Shown piece by piece: positions 23,994 through 32,783 of a DNA stretch of 43,062 bases. The notes beneath the pieces are model-generated. The model saw nothing but the letters and a program-made list of their open reading frames with translations, was not told the DNA's origin and did no database searches. Every line of letters starts with the position of its first letter. The stretch's first letter is position 1. The stretch spans positions 1 through 43,062 of the forward strand of contig VEPA01000022.1 of the NCBI GenBank assembly GCA_012026675.1, written 5' to 3'. Source of the DNA: Betaproteobacteria bacterium. GTDB taxonomy: Bacteria; Pseudomonadota; Gammaproteobacteria; Burkholderiales; Rhodocyclaceae. The translations under genes were made by a program, and so were the position numbers.

Positions 23994-25175
23994 TCAGGTG
24001 GCCGCCGGGGCGGTGGCGACCTCCATGCTGTGGGCCATCACCCAGCGCTGCTCGTCGTTGAGCGGCATGTTCAGGCTGCGTGCGCTGGCAAACAGCCAGT
24101 CGCTGTCGGTATTACCTGCGTCGAGGACGGTGCCGTCCGCATCAAAGCAGTAGTCGTTGCCGATCACCTTGTTCTTCAGGTAGGCAAAGCCGCCGATGCG
24201 GGTGTCATCCATGACAACGCTGCGCTCGATGTGTGCGCCGCTGCCGATCACCGAGCCGGCACCGATCACGGCGGGGCCGACCAGTACCGCGTCGTCATTG
24301 ATCGTGGCACCGCTTCCGATGTAGACCGGGCCGCTGCTGCGGATCTTCGAAAAGTCGGCCCGAACATTGGAGCCGACCCTCAATCCGGAACGCAGCTCGC
24401 GGCCGGGAAGCTTGAAGCCATCGACATAGCCGACCATGACCTGCATCACCGTGCGGTGGTAGTCCTCCAGCCGGCCGATGTCGAACCAGCGGGTAAACGG
24501 CAATTCGACGCCATAGACGGGCGCGCCGGCCGCGACCAGCTGGGGAAACAGCTGGCCGCCGATGTCGAATGGACCGGAAGCCGGAATGTGGGCGAGGATT
24601 TCCGGCTCGAAAATGTAGATTCCGGTACTGGCCTGGCGGCTGCGTGCTTCACCGCGCCGGGGCTTTTCCTGAAAGCCGTGGATGCGGTTGTCGCGGTCGC
24701 ACAGGGCTACGCCGTAGTTCTCGAGTTGATCATCCGGCAGGGTTTTCAGGGCAACGGTAGCCAGCGCGCCCCTCTGGCGGTGAAAGGCCAGCATCGACGA
24801 CAGATTGATGTCCACCATGGCGTCGCCGCAGAGGACGGCAAAGGTGCTGTCGAAGAAGTCGGAGCCTTCGTGGATTTTCCGTATCGCGCCGGCTGACCCC
24901 AAGGGTTGGGTGACAGTCTTGTCATTGCTCTTGTAGCCCTCGAAGGAGTAGGACATCTGGACGCCGAAGCGATGACCGTCGCGAAAGTAGTTTTCTATCT
25001 CCGAGGCCAGATGGCTCGTGTTCACCACGATTTCGTCGAAGCGATGGGCGCGCAGCAAGTCCACCAGGGTCTCCATGACCGGCTTATGCACAATCGGGAT
25101 CATCGGCTTGGGGATGGCATTGGTCATCGGTTGCAAGCGGGTTCCGCGACCGGCGGCAAGGATGAGTGCTTTCAT
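23994..25175 (-). CDS. Sugar-1-phosphate nucleotidyltransferase with LbH domain (GMP/GDP-mannose pyrophosphorylase-like)
   Basis: A 393-residue protein. The N-terminal nucleotidyltransferase domain starts MKALILAAGRGTRLQP with the essential Gly-x-Gly-Thr-Arg loop. It carries IPKPMIPI, LCGDAMVDI (metal Asp) and the GFQEKP block. C-terminal residues 255-345 are hexapeptide repeats (VYIGSGATINDDAVLVGPAVIGAG). This two-domain layout fits mannose-1-phosphate guanylyltransferases and glucose-1-phosphate thymidylyl/uridylyltransferases; substrate choice cannot be settled by eye. It makes an activated sugar donor for the EPS transferases. AAGGAGA precedes the ATG, and box A lies 58 nt upstream. Confidence 0.88.
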   Translation of the reverse strand: MKALILAAGRGTRLQPMTNAIPKPMIPIVHKPVMETLVDLLRAHRFDEIVVNTSHLASEIENYFRDGHRFGVQMSYSFEGYKSNDKTVTQPLGSAGAIRKIHEGSDFFDSTFAVLCGDAMVDINLSSMLAFHRQRGALATVALKTLPDDQLENYGVALCDRDNRIHGFQEKPRRGEARSRQASTGIYIFEPEILAHIPASGPFDIGGQLFPQLVAAGAPVYGVELPFTRWFDIGRLEDYHRTVMQVMVGYVDGFKLPGRELRSGLRVGSNVRADFSKIRSSGPVYIGSGATINDDAVLVGPAVIGAGSVIGSGAHIERSVVMDDTRIGGFAYLKNKVIGNDYCFDADGTVLDAGNTDSDWLFASARSLNMPLNDEQRWVMAHSMEVATAPAAT

Positions 25176-25233
25176 CTGGAGTCTCCTTCTGCGTAATGGG
25201 TGGGAGGATTAGACGCCGGCTGTTCCGGCGACT

Positions 25234-25251
25234 TTGTCCGGATTGAAAACT
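25234..25251 (-). promoter_or_regulatory. Box A element upstream of the pyrophosphorylase gene
   Basis: The minus-strand core is AGTTTTCAATCCGGACAA, 14 of 18 matches to the reference. It ends 58 nt before the ATG at 25175, the same spacing as at 7320. A TCTAAT hexamer lies about 20 nt downstream and could be a -10. Confidence 0.55.
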
Positions 25252-25325
25252 TTTGGCGAACAACATTGCCTGGCGGTCGGTTGCGAAGCCGTGCCGCACC
25301 CGGTCCAAGATCTTGCGTGGCGAAG

Positions 25326-25347
25326 AAAGTCGGCGCTGGCAAGACGG
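25326..25347 (+). repeat. Dispersed element B, copy at 25.3 kb
   Basis: A strong element B copy (AAAGTCGGCGCTGGCAAGAC followed by GG) in the 199-bp gap between two minus-strand genes. It lies 74 bp beyond the box A core. Confidence 0.55.
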
Positions 25348-25374
25348 CGACGGCGTACCCTGGCAGGACCGTTT

Positions 25375-25998
25375 TCAGGCCGGCACGCGGGTCGATGATC
25401 CATAAAAGTGCTCGATGCGCTGGCGGTCGAGTGCCGCATCCGACGGTCCGGCATAGTCGGCGCGCAGGTAAGGATGGTCGGCCCAGGGCAAGGCCTGCGT
25501 CTCCGCCTCCAGCCGCGTAACGAGGTCCGCCACTTGGCCGATCACCCGTGCCGGCACGCCGCCGACGATACTGCCCGGCGGCACGTCGCGCGTGACGACC
25601 GAGCCGGCGGCGACTATTGCTTCCGGCCCGATGGTGACGCCGGGCATGATGATCGCCTGGTGCCCGACGAAGACGTTGTCGCGGATGTCTATCCTGCCCA
25701 CCTTGTCGAGCGGAAAGCTGTAGGCCTGCTTGAGCATGTTCATGACGCCGTCGCGGCCAAACAGGGTGCAGCCCGTCAGATGCACATTGCTGCCGAGGCG
25801 CACGTAAGTGGGATCGGTGATGACGACGTTGGACTGGATGAGGCACTCTTCACCCATTCCGCCGAGGCCGAAATGGCGCTTGCCGACTGGCGTCCAGGCC
25901 TGTCCATCCGGCTTGCAGATGCGACGGTACAGCGCCAGCAGGCGCCCTGTCCTGAGTGCGTAGGCGGCCAGATGCCGGCGCAGGAAATTGGCAATCAT
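25375..25998 (-). CDS. Hexapeptide acetyltransferase (WcaF/maltose-acetyltransferase-like), intact copy
   Basis: A 207-residue LbH protein. An N-terminal helical segment (residues 1-30) is followed by hexapeptide coils including [56 protein letters not shown] and GGVPARVIG, typical of colanic-acid-type acetyltransferases. It probably O-acetylates the EPS. GAGG lies 8 nt before ATG 25998; the longer open frame to 26178 overlaps the neighbour. It is a tandem, visibly homologous copy of the interrupted gene immediately upstream, 8 nt away. Confidence 0.88.
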   Translation of the reverse strand: MIANFLRRHLAAYALRTGRLLALYRRICKPDGQAWTPVGKRHFGLGGMGEECLIQSNVVITDPTYVRLGSNVHLTGCTLFGRDGVMNMLKQAYSFPLDKVGRIDIRDNVFVGHQAIIMPGVTIGPEAIVAAGSVVTRDVPPGSIVGGVPARVIGQVADLVTRLEAETQALPWADHPYLRADYAGPSDAALDRQRIEHFYGSSTRVPA

Positions 25999-26006
25999 GG
26001 CAAGCC

Positions 26007-26690
26007 TCAGGCGCTCCTGGCTACGGCTGGATGATTCAGCGGGTGAATCGCGCCGGACAGTTCCGGCCTGTTCTTCCTGGAAGCGGCTTCGCCACCGAAG
26101 AAATGCTCGATGCGCATCCGTTGCAGTTCCTCGTCCGGGGCGGCGCCATATTCGTTGTGCAGGAACAGTTCGCGCCACGGCAGGGTTTGCATTTCGTCCT
26201 GCAGCCGTGCCACCAGGGCGTCGACCCGGCCGATGCCCCTGGCCGGGACGCCGCCGAAGATGCTGCCCGGCGGCACGTCGCGGGTAACGACGGAACCCGC
26301 TGCGACGATCGCGTTGGGCCCGATCGTGACGCCTGGCATGACGATGGCCTGGTGGCCGATGAATACGTTGTCGCGAATGTCGATCTAGCCGACCTTTTCC
26401 AGCTTGAGGCCGAAGGCCCGTCGCAGCATGTTCACGCTTCCGTCATGGCCGAACAGGGTGCAGCCGGAGAGGCGGACATTGCTGCCAAGGCGCACATAGG
26501 GCGGATCTGTGATCACGACGTTGGTCTGGATGAAGCAATGCTCGCCCATGGCGTAGAGACCGTGGTGCCGCTTGACGATGGCGGCCCAGGCCATGCCGTC
26601 CGGATTGCAGATGCGGCGATAAAGGCCGAGCAGGCGCCCTGTTCTCAGGGCGTAGGCGGTGAGCACGCGACGCAGCAGGCTGGCGATCAC
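26007..26690 (-). pseudogene. Hexapeptide acetyltransferase, tandem copy broken by in-frame amber codon
   Basis: Translation from GTG 26690 gives 101 residues clearly homologous to the neighbour at 25375 (for example AYALRTGRLLGLYRRIC, NVVITDPPYVRLGSNV) up to a TAG at 26387-26385. The same frame then continues without shift through [22 protein letters not shown] and GGVPARGIG to a stop at 26007, which would make 227 residues. The intact copy has an Arg codon at the interrupted place. The rest of the frame is well conserved, so the stop is recent, a sequencing error, or suppressed. The GTG overlaps the upstream GT4 stop (GTGA). The C-terminal tail is about 20 residues longer than in the paralogue. 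Confidence 0.8.
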
Positions 26691-28024
26691 GAATGCACTC
26701 CAAGTCTGGTTTCAAAAATGCGACCGAGTCGCGCGGCATTGAGTGCCAGGTTGTATTTCTGTTGCACGCGAGCACGGCCGCTGCGGGCCAGGTACTGGCG
26801 TAGCGGACCGTCATCCATCAGGCGCGCTAGTGCAGCGGCCAGCTCGTCCGTGTCGGAGGGCGTCACCAGCAAACCGTCGTCGCCGTCGCGAATGAGTTCC
26901 GGGATGCCGGTGATGCGCGTGCTGACACAGGGAATGCCGCTGGCCATGGCTTCCATCAGCACCACCGGGATGCCTTCGGCAAAGCTGGCGAGGGCGAAAG
27001 CATCAGCCAGGGAATACCATGCGCGTACTTCGGTCTGGTTTAACGCTCCGGTGAAGCGGACTACCGACTCGAGGCTGTAGCAGGCCACCGCCGCCTTGAG
27101 ATCGGTTTCATCCGGCCCGGCGCCCACCAGCACCAGCTGCAGCTTCCGGCCCGACTGGTGCAACTTCCGGCAGGCGTCGATCAGGATGCGCTGCCCCTTG
27201 GCCGGCGTCAGGCGCCCGACGCAGAGGATGGTGAATGGCCTTTCCTCGGCCGGCCGGCGCACAGGGGCGTAGTGGTCAGGATCGACTCCGAGCGGGCAGA
27301 TCTCGAATTTGTGCCACTGGCTGGCTGGCGAAAGGTGCATGAGCTGGCTGCGAGCAAAGGCTCCGATGCAGATGATGAAGTCGGCCGCAGCGATCTTCTC
27401 CGGCAACCACTGCCCCGGGGCATCGTAAAACTCATCCGGGCCGTGGACGGTCAGCGACAGACCGACCGGCGCAAACTGCTTGAGGAGCAGCGCGACATTG
27501 GCCGCGGCGCTGGCGAAATGCACGTGCAGGTGCGTCGTGCCGTGGCTTTCCATCCAGCGCGCCAGCATCAGTGCCTCGGTGAAGTAGAAGATTCCATAGA
27601 CCTTCTGGCGCAGGTTCCAGCCGCCCAGGCCGAGGGCAAACAGCAGGGTGCGCAGCCAGGCGGCCGATCGCTGCAACGCCCACAGATGGGCGGCGATTGC
27701 GCCCACCACGCTGTGGAGCTTGACGTAGTAGGTGGCCTCCGCCTCCTGACGCTCGTCGGGCGTCATGTCGCTGACATCCCGGTCCGGTGAATTGATGGAA
27801 GCCACGTCAATGTCGAAGCCGCGCGCGCGCAACTGCAGTACCTCGCGCAGGATGAAAGTGTGCGAAACCGCCGGATAGCGGCTGCCCAGGTAGGCCAGCC
27901 GGGTGCGGCTCCCCAGCCCTTTTTCGACCGGTGGCAAAGAAGCGGCCCGCGACATGCAAGCCGAGTGCGGCGCCGGCTCTGTGGGCGACACGCGCGGCAG
28001 CAGGGTGGCGGAACTCAGCAGCAT
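26687..28024 (-). CDS. GT4-family glycosyltransferase (colanic-acid WcaL-like)
   Basis: A 445-residue GT-B protein. The N-terminal domain contains RYPAVSHTFILREVLQLRARG and HVHFASAAANVALLLKQ, the pattern of WcaL/AmsK-type transferases. The C-terminal Glycos_transf_1 domain has ILCVGRLTPAKGQRILIDA and the E-x7-E motif in FAEGIPVVLMEAMASGIP. It adds a hexose to the EPS repeat unit using a nucleotide sugar. The first 35 residues are featureless, so the start could be internal (Met24). Its first codons overlap the last 10 bp of the next GT4 gene. Confidence 0.9.
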   Translation of the reverse strand: MLLSSATLLPRVSPTEPAPHSACMSRAASLPPVEKGLGSRTRLAYLGSRYPAVSHTFILREVLQLRARGFDIDVASINSPDRDVSDMTPDERQEAEATYYVKLHSVVGAIAAHLWALQRSAAWLRTLLFALGLGGWNLRQKVYGIFYFTEALMLARWMESHGTTHLHVHFASAAANVALLLKQFAPVGLSLTVHGPDEFYDAPGQWLPEKIAAADFIICIGAFARSQLMHLSPASQWHKFEICPLGVDPDHYAPVRRPAEERPFTILCVGRLTPAKGQRILIDACRKLHQSGRKLQLVLVGAGPDETDLKAAVACYSLESVVRFTGALNQTEVRAWYSLADAFALASFAEGIPVVLMEAMASGIPCVSTRITGIPELIRDGDDGLLVTPSDTDELAAALARLMDDGPLRQYLARSGRARVQQKYNLALNAARLGRIFETRLGVHS

Positions 28025-29292
28025 GACAAAGCTCTTTCGACGAGAATTTCACGGTAGGTGTTTTCGGCAGCGGCTATCTTGGCCGCCCAGCTGTAGCGCT
28101 CCTCGACCTGCCGTCTTCCGGCCAGCCCGCGGCGCTGCCAGGCCAGCGGCTGGCGCAGCACATCGCGCAGCGTCGCGGCCAGGTCGTCGATCACCTGCTC
28201 CGGGCTGGTGAGAGGCAGCAGTGCGCCGACCTCGTTGCTGACGATTTCGCCGGGGCCACCGAAGTCAAGGGCGATCACCGGACGGGCGCAGGCCATGGCT
28301 TCAAGCAGCACGGCGCCGCCCGATTCGCGCACGGAGGGCAGGCAGAAGACATGGCAATCACGCATGCGGGCCGCGACCTGATCCAGCGGCAACGCCCCGT
28401 GGAACCGGACGCGGTCGCCAAGACCAAGCTCGTCGCGCAGCGCCGTCCATGCCTCGCGCATGGGGCCGTCGCCGACGATGTCCAGGTGCGCACCGGTGTT
28501 GTCGTCGCGCAGCCGGGCCACGGCGTGCAGTAGCATGTCCAGTCCCTTGATTGGTATCAGGCGGCCGACGAACAGCACGTGCAGGGGCCGGCCGGCGGCG
28601 GGTGCAGAAGGCCACGGCGCCGCGACGAAGCGCGAAAGCTCGACGCCGTTTTCCAGCATCATGCGGCAGCGCGCATGGTGACGTGTCGCGACGGCCTGCA
28701 AAGTGCTGCGGCTGGCGGTGAGGATGCGCGCGGCGCGGCGCGACGAACCGAGGGCGGCGTCCGCCAGGTGTCCTAGTGCGCGCACCTTGATCAGCCAAGT
28801 CGATTCCTGCTTCATGATGGCGCCAAAGCCGCGCGGATCGTTGAGGCCGCTGTTGAGCGGGCCGATCACCGTCGGCAAGCCGAGCCGGCCCAGCCAGGTC
28901 GGCGCGGCGAGCGTGACCGGTGTCACCCGATGCAGCAGGCTCCAGTGTGCGCCGTTTCGCATAAGGCCGCGCAAATGGCGATAGGCAACCAAGTCGAAGA
29001 CGAAATAGTCGAGCGACGAAACCAGAAACACGCTGTGCTCGCTGCGCGGGAAGATGCGGCGTGCCAGTCGGTACAGCGGGCCGGCGAACCACTCGGTGTC
29101 GATGTAGAGGATCTCGCTGCCGGCCATCGGTGCCCCGGCCTGTTCGAGCGCGGCCCGGTTGCGCACGTGCGTCACCAGCGTCACCGCATGGTCGGAGCAC
29201 AGGCGGGCGTACCACTCCCAGCCGATTTGCGATACCGAACCCATGCCCGGACCGCACTGATAGGCCACCAGCAATATCTTTCCTGCGTTCAT
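28015..29292 (-). CDS. GT4-family glycosyltransferase
   Basis: A 425-residue GT-B protein starting [19 protein letters not shown]. The C-terminal Glycos_transf_1 domain has [26 protein letters not shown] and the E-x7-E motif in [17 protein letters not shown]. It probably builds part of the EPS repeat unit. GGGAGG lies 6 nt before ATG 29292, which makes an ATGA overlap with the acetyltransferase stop; the longer frame to 29442 is antisense noise. Its C terminus overlaps the next GT4 gene start by 10 bp, so the cluster is tightly coupled. Confidence 0.9.
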   Translation of the reverse strand: MNAGKILLVAYQCGPGMGSVSQIGWEWYARLCSDHAVTLVTHVRNRAALEQAGAPMAGSEILYIDTEWFAGPLYRLARRIFPRSEHSVFLVSSLDYFVFDLVAYRHLRGLMRNGAHWSLLHRVTPVTLAAPTWLGRLGLPTVIGPLNSGLNDPRGFGAIMKQESTWLIKVRALGHLADAALGSSRRAARILTASRSTLQAVATRHHARCRMMLENGVELSRFVAAPWPSAPAAGRPLHVLFVGRLIPIKGLDMLLHAVARLRDDNTGAHLDIVGDGPMREAWTALRDELGLGDRVRFHGALPLDQVAARMRDCHVFCLPSVRESGGAVLLEAMACARPVIALDFGGPGEIVSNEVGALLPLTSPEQVIDDLAATLRDVLRQPLAWQRRGLAGRRQVEERYSWAAKIAAAENTYREILVERALSCC

Positions 29293-29885
29293 GAGCGCCT
29301 CCCTCTTTGTAGGGGGATTGCCGGCACGCCGCCGACCACGCTGGCCGGCGCGACGTCGCGCGTGACCACCGCGTTGGCACCGATCACGGCCCCGTCGCCG
29401 ATATGGACGCCGGGCAGGACGGTGACGCCACGGCCGATCCACACGTTGCAGCCGATGCTTATCGCCCTGGCATCATGGCCGGAGTGGCGCGGCGCCATGC
29501 CCGGGCCGAAGCGGTGGTTGGCGTCGCGCAGGCTAGCGTACTCGCCGATGAGGCTGCCGGCGCCAATCTCGATGCCCTCGAAGGCAACCAGATGCACGCC
29601 GCGCGACAGCACCACGCCGTCACCGATGCGGATCACGCCGCTGTCGCGGGTCTCCAGATGCAGGTCGCGATAGAGGTATAGGTTGCGTCCAAATTCGATG
29701 CGGCGGGTCCCGTGCAGCTCCGGCATGCCGAGCACGATCACTGAAGGGTCGAGCTGCGGCACCTGCGCGCTCAGACACGCAAAGGACCAGAACTGGCGCC
29801 AGCGGCTGTCACCCCGGCCACCGATGCCGACGAATGGACGGATTGCCGTAGCCAAAACCTCCTTCAGTGATCCTCTCGCTTTCAT
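29289..29885 (-). CDS. Hexapeptide-repeat acyltransferase heading the EPS cluster
   Basis: A 198-residue LbH protein. The N-terminal 60 residues have no recognised motif; then come hexapeptide coils ([46 protein letters not shown]), the acetyl-CoA-site segment [33 protein letters not shown], and GGVPA. Likely EPS O-acetylation. I chose ATG 29885 because GAGGAG lies 6 nt upstream; the frame is open to 29927. It is the first gene of the rightmost EPS unit, with box A 57 nt upstream, so it marks the right border of the locus. Confidence 0.88.
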   Translation of the reverse strand: MKARGSLKEVLATAIRPFVGIGGRGDSRWRQFWSFACLSAQVPQLDPSVIVLGMPELHGTRRIEFGRNLYLYRDLHLETRDSGVIRIGDGVVLSRGVHLVAFEGIEIGAGSLIGEYASLRDANHRFGPGMAPRHSGHDARAISIGCNVWIGRGVTVLPGVHIGDGAVIGANAVVTRDVAPASVVGGVPAIPLQRGRRS

Positions 29886-29942
29886 CCGGCACTCCTCGCA
29901 TATATCCTGGAGTGCATTTGAAAGCACAAGGCCCCATAGGTT

Positions 29943-29960
29943 GTGTCAGGAATGAAAACT
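29943..29960 (-). promoter_or_regulatory. Box A element at right border of EPS locus
   Basis: The minus-strand core is AGTTTTCATTCCTGACAC, 17 of 18 identical to the copy at 17607. It ends 57 nt before ATG 29885. The flanking CAAAG before and AACC after also resemble other copies. This is the pair of copies that best proves the element. Confidence 0.65.
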
Positions 29961-30402
29961 CTTTGCTACGTTGCACGTCGGCCTACGTGAATTTCGCCAG
30001 AGGAATCAACATGGTCTGCGCACTGGACGAAACCCGAGCAATTGTTGGCGGGTTCAGTCCACAGAGTGGCAGATGACGTGCCAGTCATCCAAACCCTGCG
30101 CTCGGCTGCTTAGTCAGGTAAAGCAGCCTTCCAGATGTCCGCTCGTCCGGTTCGGCGGGTGACCGCAGTTGGCCGGATGCCGAAGCACAGGCCTCCACGC
30201 CAAATGATCACAACTGTTGCTTTGCTGGCGTTGGCACATCTTGCACGTCTATCAGTTCTCACGGCGCACCTTTCGCCACGCCCACGGCAGCAAAGGTTCA
30301 GCATCCTGCCATAACCCCACGCGCCCCGCCTTCGCCCCAGAATCTGCGGCCTCGCAGGATGACCGCTGCGCCGCCGGTTGTTCCCTGGAGTACGAGCCGC
30401 GA
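29961..30402. other. Intergenic region at EPS border, no confident gene
   Basis: About 440 bp between the EPS locus and the crotonase gene. It holds only a possible 21-codon ORF on the plus strand (ATG 30011 to TGA 30076, preceded by AGAGGA) and a small CTGCG/CGCAG hairpin near 30345. Nothing else is recognised. The short ORF has no homology cue and may be chance. Confidence 0.4.
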
Positions 30403-31215
30403 TCAGTCCTTGAAGACCGGATCGCGCTTCTGCATGTTTGCCGCGCTGGCCTCGAATAGGTCCTTCGACATCAGCATCGCGGCATTCCAGGTGGCGATAT
30501 AGTTGAGACCGTCGGCGACGCTGTGGTCGCGAGCGTAGGTGATCATTTCCTTGCAGCCGCGGATCGACAGCGGTGACTTGGCGGCGATACTGCAGGCGAT
30601 TTCCATGACGCCTTCGTGCAGCGTTTCGGGCGTGTCGAAGCAGCGGTTGACCAAGCGCATCTGCTGCGCCTCGGGTCCCTCGACGCGGCGCCCGGTGTAG
30701 GCCAGTTCGCGCGCCATGCCGTCGCCGACGAGGTAAGGCAGGCGCTGCAGGGTGCCGACGTCGGCGGTCATGCCGACATCGATTTCCTTGACCGTAAAGT
30801 ACGCGTTGGCCGAGCAGTAGCGCATGTCGCAGGCGGTGATCAGGTCGCTGCCCCCGCCGATGCAGGCGCCATGCCCCGCTGCCAGTACCGGTTTGCGGCA
30901 GCGCTCGATTGAGGTCAGCGTGTCCTGCAGCCTGAGGATCAGGCGGCGCAGTTTTTCGCGGCGGCGGCCGTCACAGTCGTCTTCGATTTGGGAGCCCACA
31001 CCCATAAGCATGGCGAGATCAATGCCGGAGGTGAAATATTTGCCGCGCCCGACGAGTACGCCAACCCGCGCTTCCGGTGTGTTGTCCAACCACTCCATGG
31101 CCTGCTTGATTTCGTACCACATCGGTTCGCTCATGGCGTTGGCCTTGTCCGGCCGGTTGAGGGCGATGGTGGCGACGCCGGCATCTAGCGTGAGTGCGAG
31201 GGTGCTGAATTCCAT
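30403..31215 (-). CDS. Crotonase-family enzyme, dienoyl-CoA isomerase-like
   Basis: A 270-residue enoyl-CoA hydratase/isomerase family protein. The oxyanion-hole segments are KYFTSGIDLAML and AAGHGACIGGGSDLITACD. The stretch ACDMRYCSANAYFTVKEIDVG followed by MTADVGTLQRLP closely follows eukaryotic ECH1, including the acidic residues (Asp in ACD, Glu in KEID, Asp in ADVG) that catalyse delta3,5-delta2,4-dienoyl-CoA isomerisation. It probably serves beta-oxidation of unsaturated acids. AAAGGA precedes ATG 31215. It is unrelated to the EPS genes. A plain enoyl-CoA hydratase is the alternative. Confidence 0.88.
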   Translation of the reverse strand: MEFSTLALTLDAGVATIALNRPDKANAMSEPMWYEIKQAMEWLDNTPEARVGVLVGRGKYFTSGIDLAMLMGVGSQIEDDCDGRRREKLRRLILRLQDTLTSIERCRKPVLAAGHGACIGGGSDLITACDMRYCSANAYFTVKEIDVGMTADVGTLQRLPYLVGDGMARELAYTGRRVEGPEAQQMRLVNRCFDTPETLHEGVMEIACSIAAKSPLSIRGCKEMITYARDHSVADGLNYIATWNAAMLMSKDLFEASAANMQKRDPVFKD

Positions 31216-31707
31216 GTGGGTCCTTTCGGGGAGGAACAGAAGTCCGGGGGCAAAGCGAAATTGTCTCGCAGTTCACGCTTGAGGATCTTGTTGAATGCCT
31301 GAGGTTATTGCGGTGATCAATTAGTACCTCCTGCGCCTCGGAACTGATGCGCAGTATCCCGGCACGCCCTCGCCGTCAGTATTCCCGCCCGTATCTGCCA
31401 ACGGGAAGAATGCCTGCCAAGCTGAAACGATTGGCTCCCGGAAGTCAGTGGCCGCTTTGGGGAACGGCCCAGATTCAGCGGCCGGTCTGGCGATGAAACA
31501 CGAGCGGCGGCTAATGGCCGCGCTGAGTCATGGCGCAAGCTATCGTCGGTGCCCGCTTCGGGCGATGTTCTGACGCTCTCCGTCCCACCAGCGCCGACTC
31601 TTTGGGTACCGCGCGCATGAGATGAGGCAACCGGGAGTGGTCGTTGCCCCGACTCCCTCGCCTGGAGCTTGCGGCAGCCTGCGCGGTGCGCGGCGGATGC
31701 TGTCCGT
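31216..31707. other. Intergenic region with possible acyl-CoA ligase remnant
   Basis: Almost 500 bp with no complete gene. On the minus strand about 31255-31300 encodes AFNKILKRELRDNFA, resembling the extreme C terminus of AMP-forming acyl-CoA synthetases (usually ..KILKRELR..), but no upstream part of such a gene remains. An element B copy lies at 31580-31602. The rest shows no recognisable feature. Confidence 0.35.
31580..31602 (-). repeat. Dispersed element B, copy at 31.6 kb
   Basis: The minus strand reads AAGAGTCGGCGCTGGTGGGA followed by CGG, a good element B match, lying about 105 bp after the AraC gene stop. Confidence 0.5.
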
Positions 31708-32535
31708 TCAGCGGGCCAATTCGAAAGGCGAGCTGATTTCGAAAAATTCGCCTTGCATCATGGCGGACGGGGGAATGCCGAACATCTGCTGGAAGGTCCG
31801 AGTGACGTGTGCCGCGTCGGCAAAGTCCGCGGCCTGCGCAGCTGCGGTGATGGTGCGTTCGCGTGCGATGGCGAGCGTGGCTCGCGTGAGCTTGCGCCAC
31901 AGCATGTAACGCCGAAACGGCAGCCCGACCTGCTGCTTGAACAGGTGTGCGAAGCGGCTCGGCGACAAGTGAATCATGGCCGCGGCGGTTTCCGCCGACA
32001 CGCGGAGGTTGGTCGAGTCGCGAATGGCATTCAACACGGTGGTCACCCGGGGATCGCGCTGGCGGGTCGGCGGCTCGCCCGCGCACAGCGAAAGAACGCA
32101 GTGGCGGATGAGCCCGCGGACCTCCATGCTTGCGAACGGCTGCTCGCAGAATTTTCGCAGCTCCGCCAGACATGAAGAGAGGGCGGTGTCCGGAAGGAGG
32201 GTGATTTCCTTCACCAGCGCGGTGCGCAGCCATGTTCCTTCGGTCGATTCGGGATCCAGCATCAGCATGGCTGCCAGTGAGCCCTGAGCGTCGAAGGAAT
32301 GCACGACGTCCGGGCGCACGATGATGCCTGCTCCGGGCCGCCAGTCGCCGCGCGAACTGCGGATGCTTGCCATGCCATCGATGGCGATGACGATCTGGAT
32401 GGCGTGATGCGCATGGGGCGGAACGACGCCTGCGCTGCGGCCGAGGGCGAGGAAGCCCCCGTCCCACAAGTACCAGCGTGGCGCGTCGTGTCCTTGCGAG
32501 GACTTGATCGAGAAATTGCTCAATTTCCCTACCAT
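31708..32535 (-). CDS. AraC-family transcriptional regulator
   Basis: A protein of about 275 residues (290 if the TTG at 32580 is used). The N-terminal half is cupin-like, with PPHAHHAIQIVIAIDG (metal/ligand-site histidines) and GIIVRPDVVHSF. The C-terminal half has two HTH motifs, with VSAETAAAMIHLSPSRFAHLFKQQVG and AAQAADFADAAHVTRTFQQMFGIPPS. It is likely a ligand-responsive activator or repressor. It is divergent from the DedA-rhodanese gene, with a perfect dyad between them. Neither start has a clear ribosome site, so the start is uncertain. The final proline-rich AraC signature is normal. Confidence 0.85.
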   Translation of the reverse strand: MVGKLSNFSIKSSQGHDAPRWYLWDGGFLALGRSAGVVPPHAHHAIQIVIAIDGMASIRSSRGDWRPGAGIIVRPDVVHSFDAQGSLAAMLMLDPESTEGTWLRTALVKEITLLPDTALSSCLAELRKFCEQPFASMEVRGLIRHCVLSLCAGEPPTRQRDPRVTTVLNAIRDSTNLRVSAETAAAMIHLSPSRFAHLFKQQVGLPFRRYMLWRKLTRATLAIARERTITAAAQAADFADAAHVTRTFQQMFGIPPSAMMQGEFFEISSPFELAR

Positions 32536-32614
32536 GCCCGGATAGCCAGTTTGTTCAAGAACATCAGCGGATCCGTTCAATCATTATTGCGCGCACTTCC
32601 CTAACGTATGAGCC

Positions 32615-32637
32615 ATCGTGACGACAGCCGTCACGAT
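32615..32637. promoter_or_regulatory. Perfect 9-bp dyad between araC-type and dedA-type genes
   Basis: ATCGTGACG and CGTCACGAT flank a 5-bp ACAGC centre. It lies 80 bp before the AraC-like ATG and 147 bp before the DedA ATG. The symmetry and location suggest an operator for a dimeric regulator. No T-run follows on either strand, so a terminator is unlikely. Confidence 0.5.
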
Positions 32638-32783
32638 ACACAACTCAACGTGAAAACCCGGGAGACTCGATTGAAGATATTTCAGTATTGCACGCTTGCA
32701 GGTCTGTCCTCGAGGACTTGCGCGAACTTGCGTCCTGGACCGACCGCAATGTCCATCACAGCCCAACTGCGTAGAGGTTTCCC

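Noticed and set aside
1225-29960. Sigma-54 promoters upstream of EPS units
   Set aside because: I looked for GG-N10-GC in TGGCAC/TTGCA context next to each unit head and saw no convincing match; box A does not fit that consensus on either strand.
29961-31707. Mobile element or integration scar at the EPS right border
   Set aside because: No transposase, integrase, tRNA or terminal inverted repeats were seen; only short intergenic sequence and element B.
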